This document shows positions 1 to 7,784 of a stretch of DNA of 64,000 nt, in pieces (position 1 is the first letter of the stretch; every line of letters starts with the position of its first letter). The position numbers and the translations under genes were made by a program. The notes beneath the pieces are model-generated. The model did not search any database and was not told where the DNA came from. It saw only the letters and a program-made list of their open reading frames with translations. Source of the stretch: an uncultured Roseicyclus sp. (lineage in GTDB: Bacteria > Pseudomonadota > Alphaproteobacteria > Rhodobacterales > Rhodobacteraceae); the NCBI GenBank assembly GCA_947494975.1, contig CANLXA010000005.1, positions 1-64,000 on the forward strand. Reading direction: 5' to 3'.

Positions 1-518
1 CCATCCGAACAATCATGGCCCAGTGCCGGAGGAGCCTCGGCGACAATGCCGGTGCGCTTGCAGAGCTCACAGAGCATCTGCCGATCAGCATCGATGCTCG
101 TGGACAACGACATCCGGAAGTGCTGACCATCCGAACAATCATGGCCCAGTGCCGGAGGAGCCTCGGCGACAATGCCGGTGCGCTTGCAGAGCTCACAGAG
201 CATTTGCCGATCAGCATCGACGTGTTCGGAGAACGGCATCCCGAAGTGCTGGCCATCCGCACGATGATGGCCCAGTGCCGTATGGGCCTCGGCGATAGTG
301 CCGGTGCGCTTGCAGAGCTCACAGAGCATCTGCCGATCAGCATCGACGTGCTCGGAGAACGACATCCGGAAGTGCTGACCATCCGCACGATCATGGCCCA
401 GTGCCGGAGGAACCTCGGCGACAATGCCGGTGCGCTAGCAGAGCTCACAAAGCATTTGCCGATCAGCATCGATGCTCGTGGAAGCCATCATCCTTCGACC
501 CAATTGATACATATTGTC
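1..518 (+). repeat. Tandem 126-bp intragenic repeats
   Basis: The word ATGGCCCAGTGCCG recurs at 15, 141, 267 and 393, and a diverged ATGGCAGG unit begins at 519, giving an exact 126-bp (42-codon) period. Units differ by few bases, so copy number probably changes by slippage or recombination. Confidence 0.9.
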
Positions 519-668
519 ATGGCAGGTTGCATGCTGGATCTTGGCGACTCGAGTGGCGCGGTCCGAGAGATTGAAGGTATTCGCAATGGATTGGTGAGCG
601 CTGGCCTATTGCCGGAACATGAGCTCTTTCGTGAGCTGGAGAATGTTGAAGGGCGCTTAGCGATCTAA
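1..668 (+). CDS. TPR-like repeat protein, 3' end of gene (5' end outside window)
   Basis: The reading frame is open from the first base, so the N-terminus is missing. What remains is four nearly identical 42-residue units followed by one degenerate unit and a short tail. Each unit carries the pattern MAQCR-x-LGD-x-AGALAEL and ends RHPEVL-x-IRT, which resembles kinesin-light-chain/TPR helical hairpins. TPR repeats mediate protein-protein contacts. In bacteria such near-identical arrays often form the C-terminal sensor part of larger STAND-type or effector proteins, but the missing N-terminus prevents any choice here. The gene points towards the accessory cassette and away from the late operon, so it is probably another cargo gene of the prophage. 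The repeat call is firm; the role is unknown. Confidence 0.75.
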   Translation, partial: IRTIMAQCRRSLGDNAGALAELTEHLPISIDARGQRHPEVLTIRTIMAQCRRSLGDNAGALAELTEHLPISIDVFGERHPEVLAIRTMMAQCRMGLGDSAGALAELTEHLPISIDVLGERHPEVLTIRTIMAQCRRNLGDNAGALAELTKHLPISIDARGSHHPSTQLIHIVMAGCMLDLGDSSGAVREIEGIRNGLVSAGLLPEHELFRELENVEGRLAI

Positions 669-836
669 GGGCAATTTCAAGAATGCATTGAGATATGAGG
701 TTTGTTGCCGGAAAGAAGGAGCGGCATAACTGCCCCGATAGTAACATTGCGGTAACGACCTCAGAACACGCAATCGCAACTGGCAAAGTCCACATTGCGC
801 ACAGGCCGCTGTTGTGACAGCCCAATGGCATGCATC

Positions 837-1214
837 TCACGCCGGTTCCATCGCCCCCTGGCTCGCGGGCTGGCCCACCGTCCGCTGAACGCCGAAGATA
901 TCCCGCAAAGACATCGCCTCTGTCGCCGCCCCGGCGACAGCGGCAGACGCGGTCGGCGCATAAAGCTGCAGGGCCGCCGCCGGGGTGGCATAGCTGGCAT
1001 CCACGTCGAACACGCCGTTATTGCCCACGTTGACCGTCATGTTCGCGGTCCGGCCTGCACCGATTGCCCCATCGTGCCGGATGCCGAACGTCTCGCGCGG
1101 TGCGATGGGAGCGCCCAGAGCCGTCCAGCCGGTGGGGGCGATCGGCGTGTCCCCATAGTTCGGGGCATAGACCACGTTGTCGCGGGTCTCTTCATAGCCG
1201 GTGTAGAACGATGC
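837..1214 (-). pseudogene. Remnant of the 3' end of the phage fibre gene
   Basis: The minus-strand translation matches the last ~125 residues of the fibre protein encoded at 3778-6081 with scattered substitutions: APIAPRETFGIRHDGAIGAG here against SPIAPRETFGIRHDGAIGAG there, and both end in QPASQGAMEP plus one residue. Similarity starts at the stop codon and ends abruptly near 1214, where the sequence changes to the start of the accessory cassette. There is no N-terminal part or plausible start, so it is not expected to make a functional protein. The divergence suggests it derives from a related phage and not from a fresh duplication. Confidence 0.85.
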
Positions 1215-1225
1215 GACCCTTCCAA

Positions 1226-1254
1226 TTGACGCTTGGAATCACGTTCCGTACTCT
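1226..1254 (+). promoter_or_regulatory. Promoter-like sequence of the accessory cassette
   Basis: TTGACG at 1226-1231 and TACTCT at 1249-1254 are separated by 17 bp and lie 27 bp before the first start codon, immediately after the end of the fibre-gene remnant. The spacer holds a small inverted repeat, GGAA-TCACG-TTCC. The -10 match is weak. Confidence 0.45.
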
Positions 1255-1280
1255 AAGGCAGAACGAACGGGACAAGTGGT

Positions 1281-2198
1281 TTGAGCAGCGCGGCCTTTAG
1301 CATTGCCTTCGAAGGCCAACCTTTTGACCAAGGTGAAATCGATATCAAAGACCTTGCACCCGCATTGCTGGCGCTTGGTGATGTCGTACAAGCCGCAAAT
1401 AGAGCTTTGAACGGTGATCGAGCAGACGCGCGTCTCAAAGTGAAGGCAACCAAAGAAGGTTCCTTCGAAGCTCTACTTGCACTGGATGTAAGTTGGGTCA
1501 CGGACATGCTCGACGTGGTTGCTGCAAACCCAGACCGCATGACCGCAGCAAAAGACCTTGTTGATCTCGTGTTCAAAGCTGGTGGAGGCGCAGGGGCAGC
1601 AACGATTGGCGTTGTTCAAGCTCTCAAACTTATTCGGGGCAAAAAGCCAGAGAAGATTGAAGAGAAGTCCTCTGGTGTTTCAATAACCGTCAACAATACG
1701 ACTATTCAGATGAAACCGAAGGCATTTCAACTCCTGCAAGATCAGCGCACTAGAGAGAACATCGAGAAATTTGGGAACAAAACCCTCGGCATCCAAGGCC
1801 TTGAGAACGTTAGGATCGGAGCTGATGCGGATGGCGAGTCTCTTTCAATCAGTAATAGTGACGTGTCAGCTCTTCGTATTCCCGAACCGAGTGATGATGA
1901 GGCAGAAACCAACATCAGTCATGTAACCCTTTGGCTACGGCTGGTAACGCCGCAATTCGAAGGTGGCTATAAGTGGCGTTTCTCGGACGGCGGTGAACGT
2001 CGTTTTACAGCAGAGATGGAAGACACCGATTTCTTGAATCCTGTGCTAGCTGGTGATGTCACCATGAGTGCAAATGATACTCTCCGTTGCTTAATCCGTG
2101 AAGAGCAAGAAATTCGGGGAGGGAATTTGGCCAAAACGGTGTTTGTCGAGAAAGTGCTTGATCACCGCCGGGGTGATACGCAACTGCGATTAGTTTGA
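1281..2198 (+). CDS. Conserved protein of unknown function, first gene of accessory cassette (305 aa)
   Basis: I cannot assign a characterised family. The N-terminus has a conspicuous motif, F-x-G-x-x-x-DxGEIDxxDLAPALLALG (residues 10-33), of a kind I associate only with uncharacterised proteins of genomic islands. Residues 92-118 are hydrophobic and Gly/Ala-rich, which could be a membrane-inserting or buried segment. The C-terminal half looks beta-rich with an acidic linker near residue 205. The start is TTG, the first usable start after an in-frame stop at 1254-1256, and no strong ribosome site is visible. Its stop abuts the ATG of the HNH gene, so the two are probably translated together. 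The DNA is visibly more A+T-rich than the phage genes around it, which suggests separate acquisition. Confidence 0.7.
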   Translation: MSSAAFSIAFEGQPFDQGEIDIKDLAPALLALGDVVQAANRALNGDRADARLKVKATKEGSFEALLALDVSWVTDMLDVVAANPDRMTAAKDLVDLVFKAGGGAGAATIGVVQALKLIRGKKPEKIEEKSSGVSITVNNTTIQMKPKAFQLLQDQRTRENIEKFGNKTLGIQGLENVRIGADADGESLSISNSDVSALRIPEPSDDEAETNISHVTLWLRLVTPQFEGGYKWRFSDGGERRFTAEMEDTDFLNPVLAGDVTMSANDTLRCLIREEQEIRGGNLAKTVFVEKVLDHRRGDTQLRLV

Positions 2199-2912
2199 AT
2201 GGCAATAACGCAGAAATCCGTCAAGATTCTCTGGTCAGCGTCGGGTGGGCGATGTGCGTTTCCAGGGTGCTGGGAACGGCTGTGCTATCATGAGGCCGAA
2301 GAGGCCGCACCATTCACGCTGGGCGAGATGGCCCATATCTGCGGGGACAAGCCGGGTGCCAATCGGCATGATACAATGCAATCCGCCCCGGAGCGCGACG
2401 GTTATCAGAACCTGATCTTGCTCTGTCCAACACATCACACGCTGATCGACCGCAAGGAAAACGAGGCAGAATACACGGTCGCTGCCCTGCATGCGATGAA
2501 AGCCGAGCATGAAGCCCGCGTGCTGGCGCGCATAGATCAAGATGCAATGACAACCAAGGTCGACATAGCTCGAGCCATCCTGCCCCTGCTGGAAGAGAAC
2601 AGGCAGTCCTGGGCACAATATGGTCCGTTGTCAGAACTTGCCCGGTCGCAGCCCCACAATTTGGCAGTGCATGCAGTGTGGGAGTCGGAACGGCTCTCGG
2701 TAATCGCGCCCAATAACCGCAAGATGTCGGCTGAGCTCGACGCACATCGGGGCTTGTTTGACACAAGCGAACAGACCGTGCTCACGGCGTTCCTGCAGCA
2801 CGCGCGCAGCTATGCGAAATGGGTCGAGGATGAGATCCCATATGCTGCGGTGAGGCGTTTCCCGGTGGAATTGGATGATTTAATCAGAGGGCTTGCCGAT
2901 GACAGCGCATAG
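2199..2912 (+). CDS. HNH endonuclease of accessory cassette (237 aa)
   Basis: The N-terminal ~85 residues form a complete HNH/zinc module: C19-x4-C24, H46-I-C48, then Y69-Q-N71-L-I-L-L-C76-P-T-H79-H80 and L-I-D84. These supply the zinc ligands and the metal-binding His-Asn-His set of the beta-beta-alpha-metal nuclease fold. Residues 86-237 are helical, without a fold I recognise, and could be a sensor or partner-binding domain. ATG 2199 directly follows the previous stop and the 3' end overlaps the next gene. HNH modules of this type occur in restriction-like and anti-phage effectors, so DNA cleavage is the likely activity. Its trigger and target are unknown. Confidence 0.85.
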   Translation: MAITQKSVKILWSASGGRCAFPGCWERLCYHEAEEAAPFTLGEMAHICGDKPGANRHDTMQSAPERDGYQNLILLCPTHHTLIDRKENEAEYTVAALHAMKAEHEARVLARIDQDAMTTKVDIARAILPLLEENRQSWAQYGPLSELARSQPHNLAVHAVWESERLSVIAPNNRKMSAELDAHRGLFDTSEQTVLTAFLQHARSYAKWVEDEIPYAAVRRFPVELDDLIRGLADDSA

Positions 2913-3309
2913 CGAGCATTTCCCTTGGCCTAGCCACTACGGCCACTTCAACTATTTTGAAGCCCAGATGACTAAACACGGCAAAGTGGCCGACCTGACG
3001 GCGCAGGGCGGCGGTGTTTATGAATTGACACGCACTCAAGGCGATACGCTGCGCGTGTTCATCTGCGAGTGCTACGCATTCGGCGTGGCGGAATACCTAG
3101 AGACGGTCGAGAACATCGGGAAGATCGATGTTGTAATCATCAATTCTGCATGGAGCGGCTATACGCAGGATGCCAAGGCCCATTGTTGCGAGTCCAATGT
3201 CGGCCTGTTCAAGATCGGGGAATTCATGGGGGCGATGCACCGCGACGATTACTGGCGCTATCTGACCGACAAAGAAAAGGAATACTTCAAAAAGCGAGAC
3301 TGGCTGTGA
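2899..3309 (+). CDS. Conserved small protein preceding a nucleotidyltransferase (136 aa)
   Basis: No named domain can be assigned with confidence. The C-terminal half has a distinctive run: I-N-S-A-W-S-G-Y, then D-A-K, then V-G-L-F-K-I-x-E-F-M-x-A, ending YLTDKEKEYFKK-x-WL. From memory, proteins with this pattern are found directly upstream of small nucleotidyltransferases in bacterial islands. ATG 2899 overlaps the HNH gene by 14 bp (a TTG six bases earlier is possible). Its own stop overlaps the next start by 4 bp, which points to coupled translation and a functional pairing with the nucleotidyltransferase. Confidence 0.7.
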   Translation: MTAHSEHFPWPSHYGHFNYFEAQMTKHGKVADLTAQGGGVYELTRTQGDTLRVFICECYAFGVAEYLETVENIGKIDVVIINSAWSGYTQDAKAHCCESNVGLFKIGEFMGAMHRDDYWRYLTDKEKEYFKKRDWL

Positions 3310-3626
3310 CGCGCAGTGTTACAGTCTATGGTTTCGGCTCCGCTTTCGCCAGAAAAGACACAGATAAGACAGTCGCTACTGACATTGACCTATTGATCAT
3401 CCATCCTGGCACTGGTCCCGAATCCTGTCAGTTGGCCATCGCGTGCAAACGGCGGCTTGCTAAGTCCGTTGACCGCGCTCACATCACCATGCTCGCCGAC
3501 TGCGAAGAGGCGGATCTTCAGTTCATCAAAGCCGCGCGGGCGGTGAGTATCGGTACTATACGTGAAGAGTATTTCGACGGAGATCTGGGAACGCTTGGCG
3601 CCGCGCTTCCACGATTGGGTACTTGA
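3306..3626 (+). CDS. Minimal nucleotidyltransferase-like protein (106 aa)
   Basis: The N-terminus carries the polymerase-beta-type nucleotidyltransferase signature: G11-S12 in a G-F-G-S-A context, followed by D26-I-D28-L-L-I. D65 is a possible third acidic residue. At 106 residues it is the size of MNT partners in HEPN-MNT toxin-antitoxin pairs and of other stand-alone minimal transferases. The GTG start at 3306 overlaps the preceding stop (GTGA). Neither neighbour shows an obvious HEPN R-x4-6-H motif, so a classical HEPN-MNT pair is not supported. The activity (AMP or other nucleotide transfer to a protein or RNA) is inferred from the family. Confidence 0.75.
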   Translation: MTRSVTVYGFGSAFARKDTDKTVATDIDLLIIHPGTGPESCQLAIACKRRLAKSVDRAHITMLADCEEADLQFIKAARAVSIGTIREEYFDGDLGTLGAALPRLGT

Positions 3627-3767
3627 TTGGCCGTGCGCGTGGCAATCACCAGCTTCAACCGCGAAATGTCTGACAGCGATGCGTTGGGCGATGATGCGCA
3701 TGGGCGAACCATGACCAAAGGTTACTTTGATAGCACCTCAGAGGTGCTGCAAATCATTCTAAACTAG
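3627..3767 (+). CDS. Possible 46-aa ORF after the nucleotidyltransferase
   Basis: An open frame begins with TTG immediately after the nucleotidyltransferase stop, in the same frame, and ends at TAG 3765-3767. The C-terminal GYFDSTSEVLQIIL vaguely resembles the G-x-Y-x-SxSEVxxxxL motif of ParD-type antitoxins but is cut short. No ribosome site is seen. It may be a degenerate fragment. Confidence 0.2.
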   Translation: MAVRVAITSFNREMSDSDALGDDAHGRTMTKGYFDSTSEVLQIILN

Positions 3768-3777
3768 CGAGGCCGCC

Positions 3778-6081
3778 TCAGACCGGCTCCATCGCCCCTT
3801 GGCTCGCGGGCTGGCCCACCGTCCGCTGAACTCCCAAGATATCCCGCAAGGACATCGCCTCGGTCGCCGCCCTGGCGACAGCGGCAGACGCGGTCGGGGC
3901 GTAGAGCTGCAGGGCGGCCGCTGGGGTGGCGTAGCTGGTATCCTCGTCGAACACGCCGTTATTGCCCACATTGTCGGTCATGCTGGCGGTCAGGCCCGCA
4001 CCGATGGCCCCATCGTGCCGGATACCGAAGGTCTCACGCGGTGCGATCGGGGAGCCCAGAGCCGTCCAGCCGGTCGGGGCGATAGGCGTGTCCCCATAGT
4101 TCGGCGCATAGACCACGTTGTCGCGGGCCTCCTCATAGCCGGTGTAGAACGATGCAATTCCAACCAGCGCCGAGCCCGCCGGGTTCTCCAACTCATCCGC
4201 CGCGCGCGTCGTGGCCTTGAGGTCAATCGTGGTGTTGCCGATCACCCGCACCGGGTGCTGGACCACCTCGTCATTCATGCCGTCCACCCAGCCGTTTCCG
4301 TTGTAGGACGGAGCGATCACTTCGGTCAGGCCGATATTCCAGTCACCGCCGCGGTCGTCGTCGGCATTGACAGCCTTCCAGCGCAGGACGTCGGGCCGGA
4401 CACAGACATTCTCCACGATGGAGGAACACGACCGCCGCAGATTGATCGCGCCACTGACGCTGAAGGACCCAAGGCAGAGATTGTGCTTGGCCAGCGTGTT
4501 GATCGGCCATGTGTGGCCCCGGCACGAGGCGTCCCCGGCATTGAAGCCCGGCGGGCAGATGATGGCACCCGGCGGATCGTCGGTGCCGCCCGCGCTGTCG
4601 GACAGGATCAGCACCGAGCCACCCTCCAGCGTGTTGCCGTAGATGATGACAGAGCCGGGCGCGATGCCCCATTGCTGAGGGCTGAGGGTGTTGAGGCGGA
4701 TACACGGTTGCACATCGGCGCCCCAGTCCTGGCGGCTGTAGAGATCGGATCCACGCACCAGGATGGTATGGGCGTTTTCCACGCGCATGGGACCGTGTTC
4801 ATTCTGGTCCCCGGCCTTGCCGTTCAGGCCCATGGCGCTGTCAGGTCGATGGGCAATACGCGACCCGAGGATAGAGACGTTCTGATAGAAGCTTTCCACC
4901 GCCGCGCCCGTCACCATGACGCCGTATTCGCGCCAGCCCGTGACGTCCGTGTCGCACAACACCATCGAGCGGTCGCCGAGGGCAATCCCCTGACCGCTGT
5001 TGAGGCCGAAATTGACAGGCGAACCCGCCTTGTCCATCAGGCAATCGTGGGCCAGGTAGTGCCGCCCGCCTTCACCTCCGAACAGGCTTTGCTGCGCGCC
5101 GGAGCCGCTTTCGTCGAACGCGTCCCAATCCCCCCGAAGATCGAGGCCGTCAAGGATGAAGAACCCACCTTGCGCGGCCTGCGCCACATCGCTGGATCCA
5201 TCGGTAAACAGGCTACCGCCCTGCGAGGCGTGGACGATGGGCCGCGCACCGCTGCCATAGGTCCCGAGATAGAGGTTGGGGTTTGCGGTGGGAACCGAGC
5301 TGCTGCCGGTCCCGTTCCAATCGGTCAGGCTGGCCGCCTTGAAGAACACGGCCACCGGATTTGGCTGCGCCTCGGCCCATTCCATCACCCGGAACAGGGA
5401 ATTCGAGTTGAGGGGCAGGCTACCGGGCGTGTTGGCCCCTGACGGGATATCGGAATCCGCCGCGTAGTGGGCATCCATGGCCGCCTGACCAGACGGCGGC
5501 GCGTCGGGGTCGAAGTAGATCCGCTGCGCCAGGGGGAACGCCTCATCCACCGAGGGGATCGCCGCATGGTCGCCGCCGCTGGCAAAGGTGATGGTCTTGC
5601 GGGCCACCAGATCGCGGGTGACGTTGTTCGACCCGTCCACACCCATGCGATAGGCGCTGCATGTCACCGTCTTGTCGCCCGGCGTCGCGAAGACATGGTT
5701 GATCACCTTGCCGTGCCCATAGTCGCGCGAGCGGTAGAGCGCCGAGAGGTGCCGCGCCGCATAGGCCCAGTCGCCGGTTTCCCCGAAGGACCACTCGAAT
5801 TCCAGCTCGTGCAACTGCTGGTCGTATTCGTCGTAGGCCGCGGTTGCCGTGTTCGTCCGGGTGGGCAGGCCCGTGGCGCTGGTAACGGTTGCTTCGAACC
5901 AGATCGACGCGGGCGCGGGCGTGCCGGGCGCGTGGCTGACATCGATGGTCATGGTGCCCACATCGGCCAGCGCGCCCTGGCGCCATGCCGGGACGGTCAG
6001 CGGGTCGAGGGTGATGGCACCCTGGGCGGCCCGCAACGTCACGGGGTCGCCCTGCCTGGGGCCTAGCAAACCAATCGTCAT
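3778..6081 (-). CDS. Phage fibre / receptor-binding protein with PKD-like and parallel beta-helix regions (767 aa)
   Basis: This is the last gene of the late operon and one of the longest, the usual place of the receptor-binding protein. Residues ~90-175 look PKD-like (F-E-W-S-F-G ... H-V-F-A-T-P-G-D-K-T-V). From ~190 to 640 there are repeated short strands with G/N-rich turns and phrases such as ILDGLDLRG and ILVRGSDLY, typical of a right-handed beta-helix. The last ~125 residues are duplicated, with substitutions, at 837-1214, so this end is subject to exchange. It overlaps the upstream gene by 4 bp (ATGA). It probably binds or degrades a surface polysaccharide; enzymatic activity cannot be judged. 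Confidence 0.75.
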   Translation of the reverse strand: MTIGLLGPRQGDPVTLRAAQGAITLDPLTVPAWRQGALADVGTMTIDVSHAPGTPAPASIWFEATVTSATGLPTRTNTATAAYDEYDQQLHELEFEWSFGETGDWAYAARHLSALYRSRDYGHGKVINHVFATPGDKTVTCSAYRMGVDGSNNVTRDLVARKTITFASGGDHAAIPSVDEAFPLAQRIYFDPDAPPSGQAAMDAHYAADSDIPSGANTPGSLPLNSNSLFRVMEWAEAQPNPVAVFFKAASLTDWNGTGSSSVPTANPNLYLGTYGSGARPIVHASQGGSLFTDGSSDVAQAAQGGFFILDGLDLRGDWDAFDESGSGAQQSLFGGEGGRHYLAHDCLMDKAGSPVNFGLNSGQGIALGDRSMVLCDTDVTGWREYGVMVTGAAVESFYQNVSILGSRIAHRPDSAMGLNGKAGDQNEHGPMRVENAHTILVRGSDLYSRQDWGADVQPCIRLNTLSPQQWGIAPGSVIIYGNTLEGGSVLILSDSAGGTDDPPGAIICPPGFNAGDASCRGHTWPINTLAKHNLCLGSFSVSGAINLRRSCSSIVENVCVRPDVLRWKAVNADDDRGGDWNIGLTEVIAPSYNGNGWVDGMNDEVVQHPVRVIGNTTIDLKATTRAADELENPAGSALVGIASFYTGYEEARDNVVYAPNYGDTPIAPTGWTALGSPIAPRETFGIRHDGAIGAGLTASMTDNVGNNGVFDEDTSYATPAAALQLYAPTASAAVARAATEAMSLRDILGVQRTVGQPASQGAMEPV
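3781..4155. repeat. Second copy of the direct repeat flanking the cassette
   Basis: This stretch, the 3' end of the intact fibre gene, is repeated in direct orientation at about 840-1214. The two copies bracket the four-gene cassette and could let it be gained or lost by homologous recombination. Confidence 0.85.
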
Positions 6082-7784
6082 GAAAGATCCTCGATTTGGA
6101 CAGAGCGCAAATTCACCGCATCAGAGGCGTTGTTTCCGAGGAACGCCCCCCAGCTCGGCGCGCCGCCTGTGATGGTGATGCCCGCCATGGTGGCGACCGA
6201 ATTGCCGTTGATGAACACCTCGGCATCGCCACCGATGATTTCGGCGCGGATCACATCGCCCGGTTGCAGGGTAATCGACCCGATGATTTGCGCCTGCAAA
6301 TCCGCCCCGCCGCTATACTCGTTGATGTAAAGCTCGTTCGAGATCGTGCGGAAGAACATCCGGAACCCGGTTTCGTCCAGGCCTGTCCCCGATGCCCGCA
6401 GGGTGAAGGTTGGATCGGCCCGGTTATTGCGGACGAAGTTCTCCAGAACAATCTCCATCGCCTGATCGTCCGGGATGGCCCCGGCATAGGCGATGCGAAT
6501 GTTCTTGCTGGCCGCAGATCGTGTGATGCTCGCAATGCCAAGCGGCGAGACGTTGGCCGCGATCTGCGCGTCAGTGGCGAACAGGGTCTGCCAATTGGCC
6601 GAGGTGGCCGGGATATCGTCGTTCAGCGCGTAGCCGTCCGCGGCGTCGAATTCGTCAAGCAGCAATGGGCCAGACGATGTAACCGACACCGGGTCGGACG
6701 GTGCGACCCGTGTGCCATTATTGTCGGACAAGGTCTCGACGATGCGGATATCAAGGCCCGCCTCGTTGGAGGTGATCAGATAGGAACCTGACGTGGCGCC
6801 TGCGATATCATCGTCGAACGTGCCGGTTCCCTCACGCTGCCATTGAAGGGCGGGTTCAGCGTCCAGACCACCCGCCTCGACGCGATAGACCCACAGCCCC
6901 GGATACGTTTGTAGTGTGTCACCCTCATCCGCTGAACCGTCGTCAATGATCTGCCGCGGCACCAGGTTGATCGGGCCAAGGTCCAGATCGCCCTCGTCGA
7001 AGATGAACACACCGGGGCCGTCACCCGCGTCGTAATTCGCGTATTCCGGCGGCGCGGTGAACGTCAGTGTGACGATGCCATCCTCGCCGACCACCACGGC
7101 TTCCTGTTCGGCAGTCTGGTTGAGCGCGAAGGCCGGCAGCACCGTCGCCAGTGGCAGGTTATAGATCGCATCGACGGCATCGGTTGCGGAATAGACGACA
7201 TTGACGGTGCCGACCTCATCAGCCACGGCCGGGTCACTCATCCCGGTGATGGTGATGGTCCGAGCGACGGTCCCGGCGCCGCTTGTGCTGGCTTCACCCG
7301 CATCGGCGGTATCACCACCCGCGGGGTCGGTCATGCGGGCAATGATCGCGGCGTGCGTCTCTCCATCAACAACGGACCCGATGCCCACCGTTGATGGCGC
7401 ATCGGCGATGGAGATGATCGCGGCGGCCACGGTGCCGGTCGCGACAGACGTCCATGAGCTGGTCGACCCACCGCCCTCGGCCACGTCGACCTGCATCTGG
7501 ACATCGATCGCGTCGCCAACGGCCCCTGTGGGCACCTGCAGCGTCGCGCCGGCCTGCGGCCCATCCACCACCTGACCGCCCACCACCAGGCGATAGCGCC
7601 GCGCGGTCGGCACCGCCGCGAGGCCGTCATAGGTCCACGTGTCATTCGTGCTGACAACCAGATCGGTGCCGCTGGTGGCGTTCCCGGTCACCGTGGGCGC
7701 GGCGTTCAGCACCGGGCGGATCGCGGCGGCCACAAGGGACGGCAGGCGGCCGGTGGTGAGGCCGAAACCGTAGCCGTAGGCCAT
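6078..7784 (-). CDS. Phage tail fibre / structural protein, beta-sandwich-rich (568 aa)
   Basis: The protein is low in Lys, rich in Gly/Ala/Thr/Val and organised as successive beta-domains. Ig-like stretches fill the first ~200 residues, and a region around 250-340 contains W-x-Y-R-V and L-Q-W-Q-R-E-G-T-G phrases. The C-terminal ~180 residues (LLLDEFDAADGYAL ... AEVFINGNSVATM) resemble a concanavalin/LamG-type sandwich. It starts four bases inside the end of the spike-base gene and overlaps the following fibre gene by 4 bp, so the three are translationally linked. It is probably a tail-tip or fibre component; the exact role is not recognisable. Confidence 0.65.
   Translation of the reverse strand: MAYGYGFGLTTGRLPSLVAAAIRPVLNAAPTVTGNATSGTDLVVSTNDTWTYDGLAAVPTARRYRLVVGGQVVDGPQAGATLQVPTGAVGDAIDVQMQVDVAEGGGSTSSWTSVATGTVAAAIISIADAPSTVGIGSVVDGETHAAIIARMTDPAGGDTADAGEASTSGAGTVARTITITGMSDPAVADEVGTVNVVYSATDAVDAIYNLPLATVLPAFALNQTAEQEAVVVGEDGIVTLTFTAPPEYANYDAGDGPGVFIFDEGDLDLGPINLVPRQIIDDGSADEGDTLQTYPGLWVYRVEAGGLDAEPALQWQREGTGTFDDDIAGATSGSYLITSNEAGLDIRIVETLSDNNGTRVAPSDPVSVTSSGPLLLDEFDAADGYALNDDIPATSANWQTLFATDAQIAANVSPLGIASITRSAASKNIRIAYAGAIPDDQAMEIVLENFVRNNRADPTFTLRASGTGLDETGFRMFFRTISNELYINEYSGGADLQAQIIGSITLQPGDVIRAEIIGGDAEVFINGNSVATMAGITITGGAPSWGAFLGNNASDAVNLRSVQIEDLS

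Noticed and set aside
837-4155. Diversity-generating retroelement or fibre-switching invertase
   Set aside because: The repeats are direct, differences are not confined to adenines, and no reverse transcriptase or invertase gene is present in the interval.
3799-5442. Long rightward open frame opposite the fibre gene
   Set aside because: It is Arg/Gly/His-rich with no fold features and is the mirror of a high-G+C gene. The opposite strand has clear beta-helix content, overlaps its operon neighbours correctly and is duplicated as a protein.
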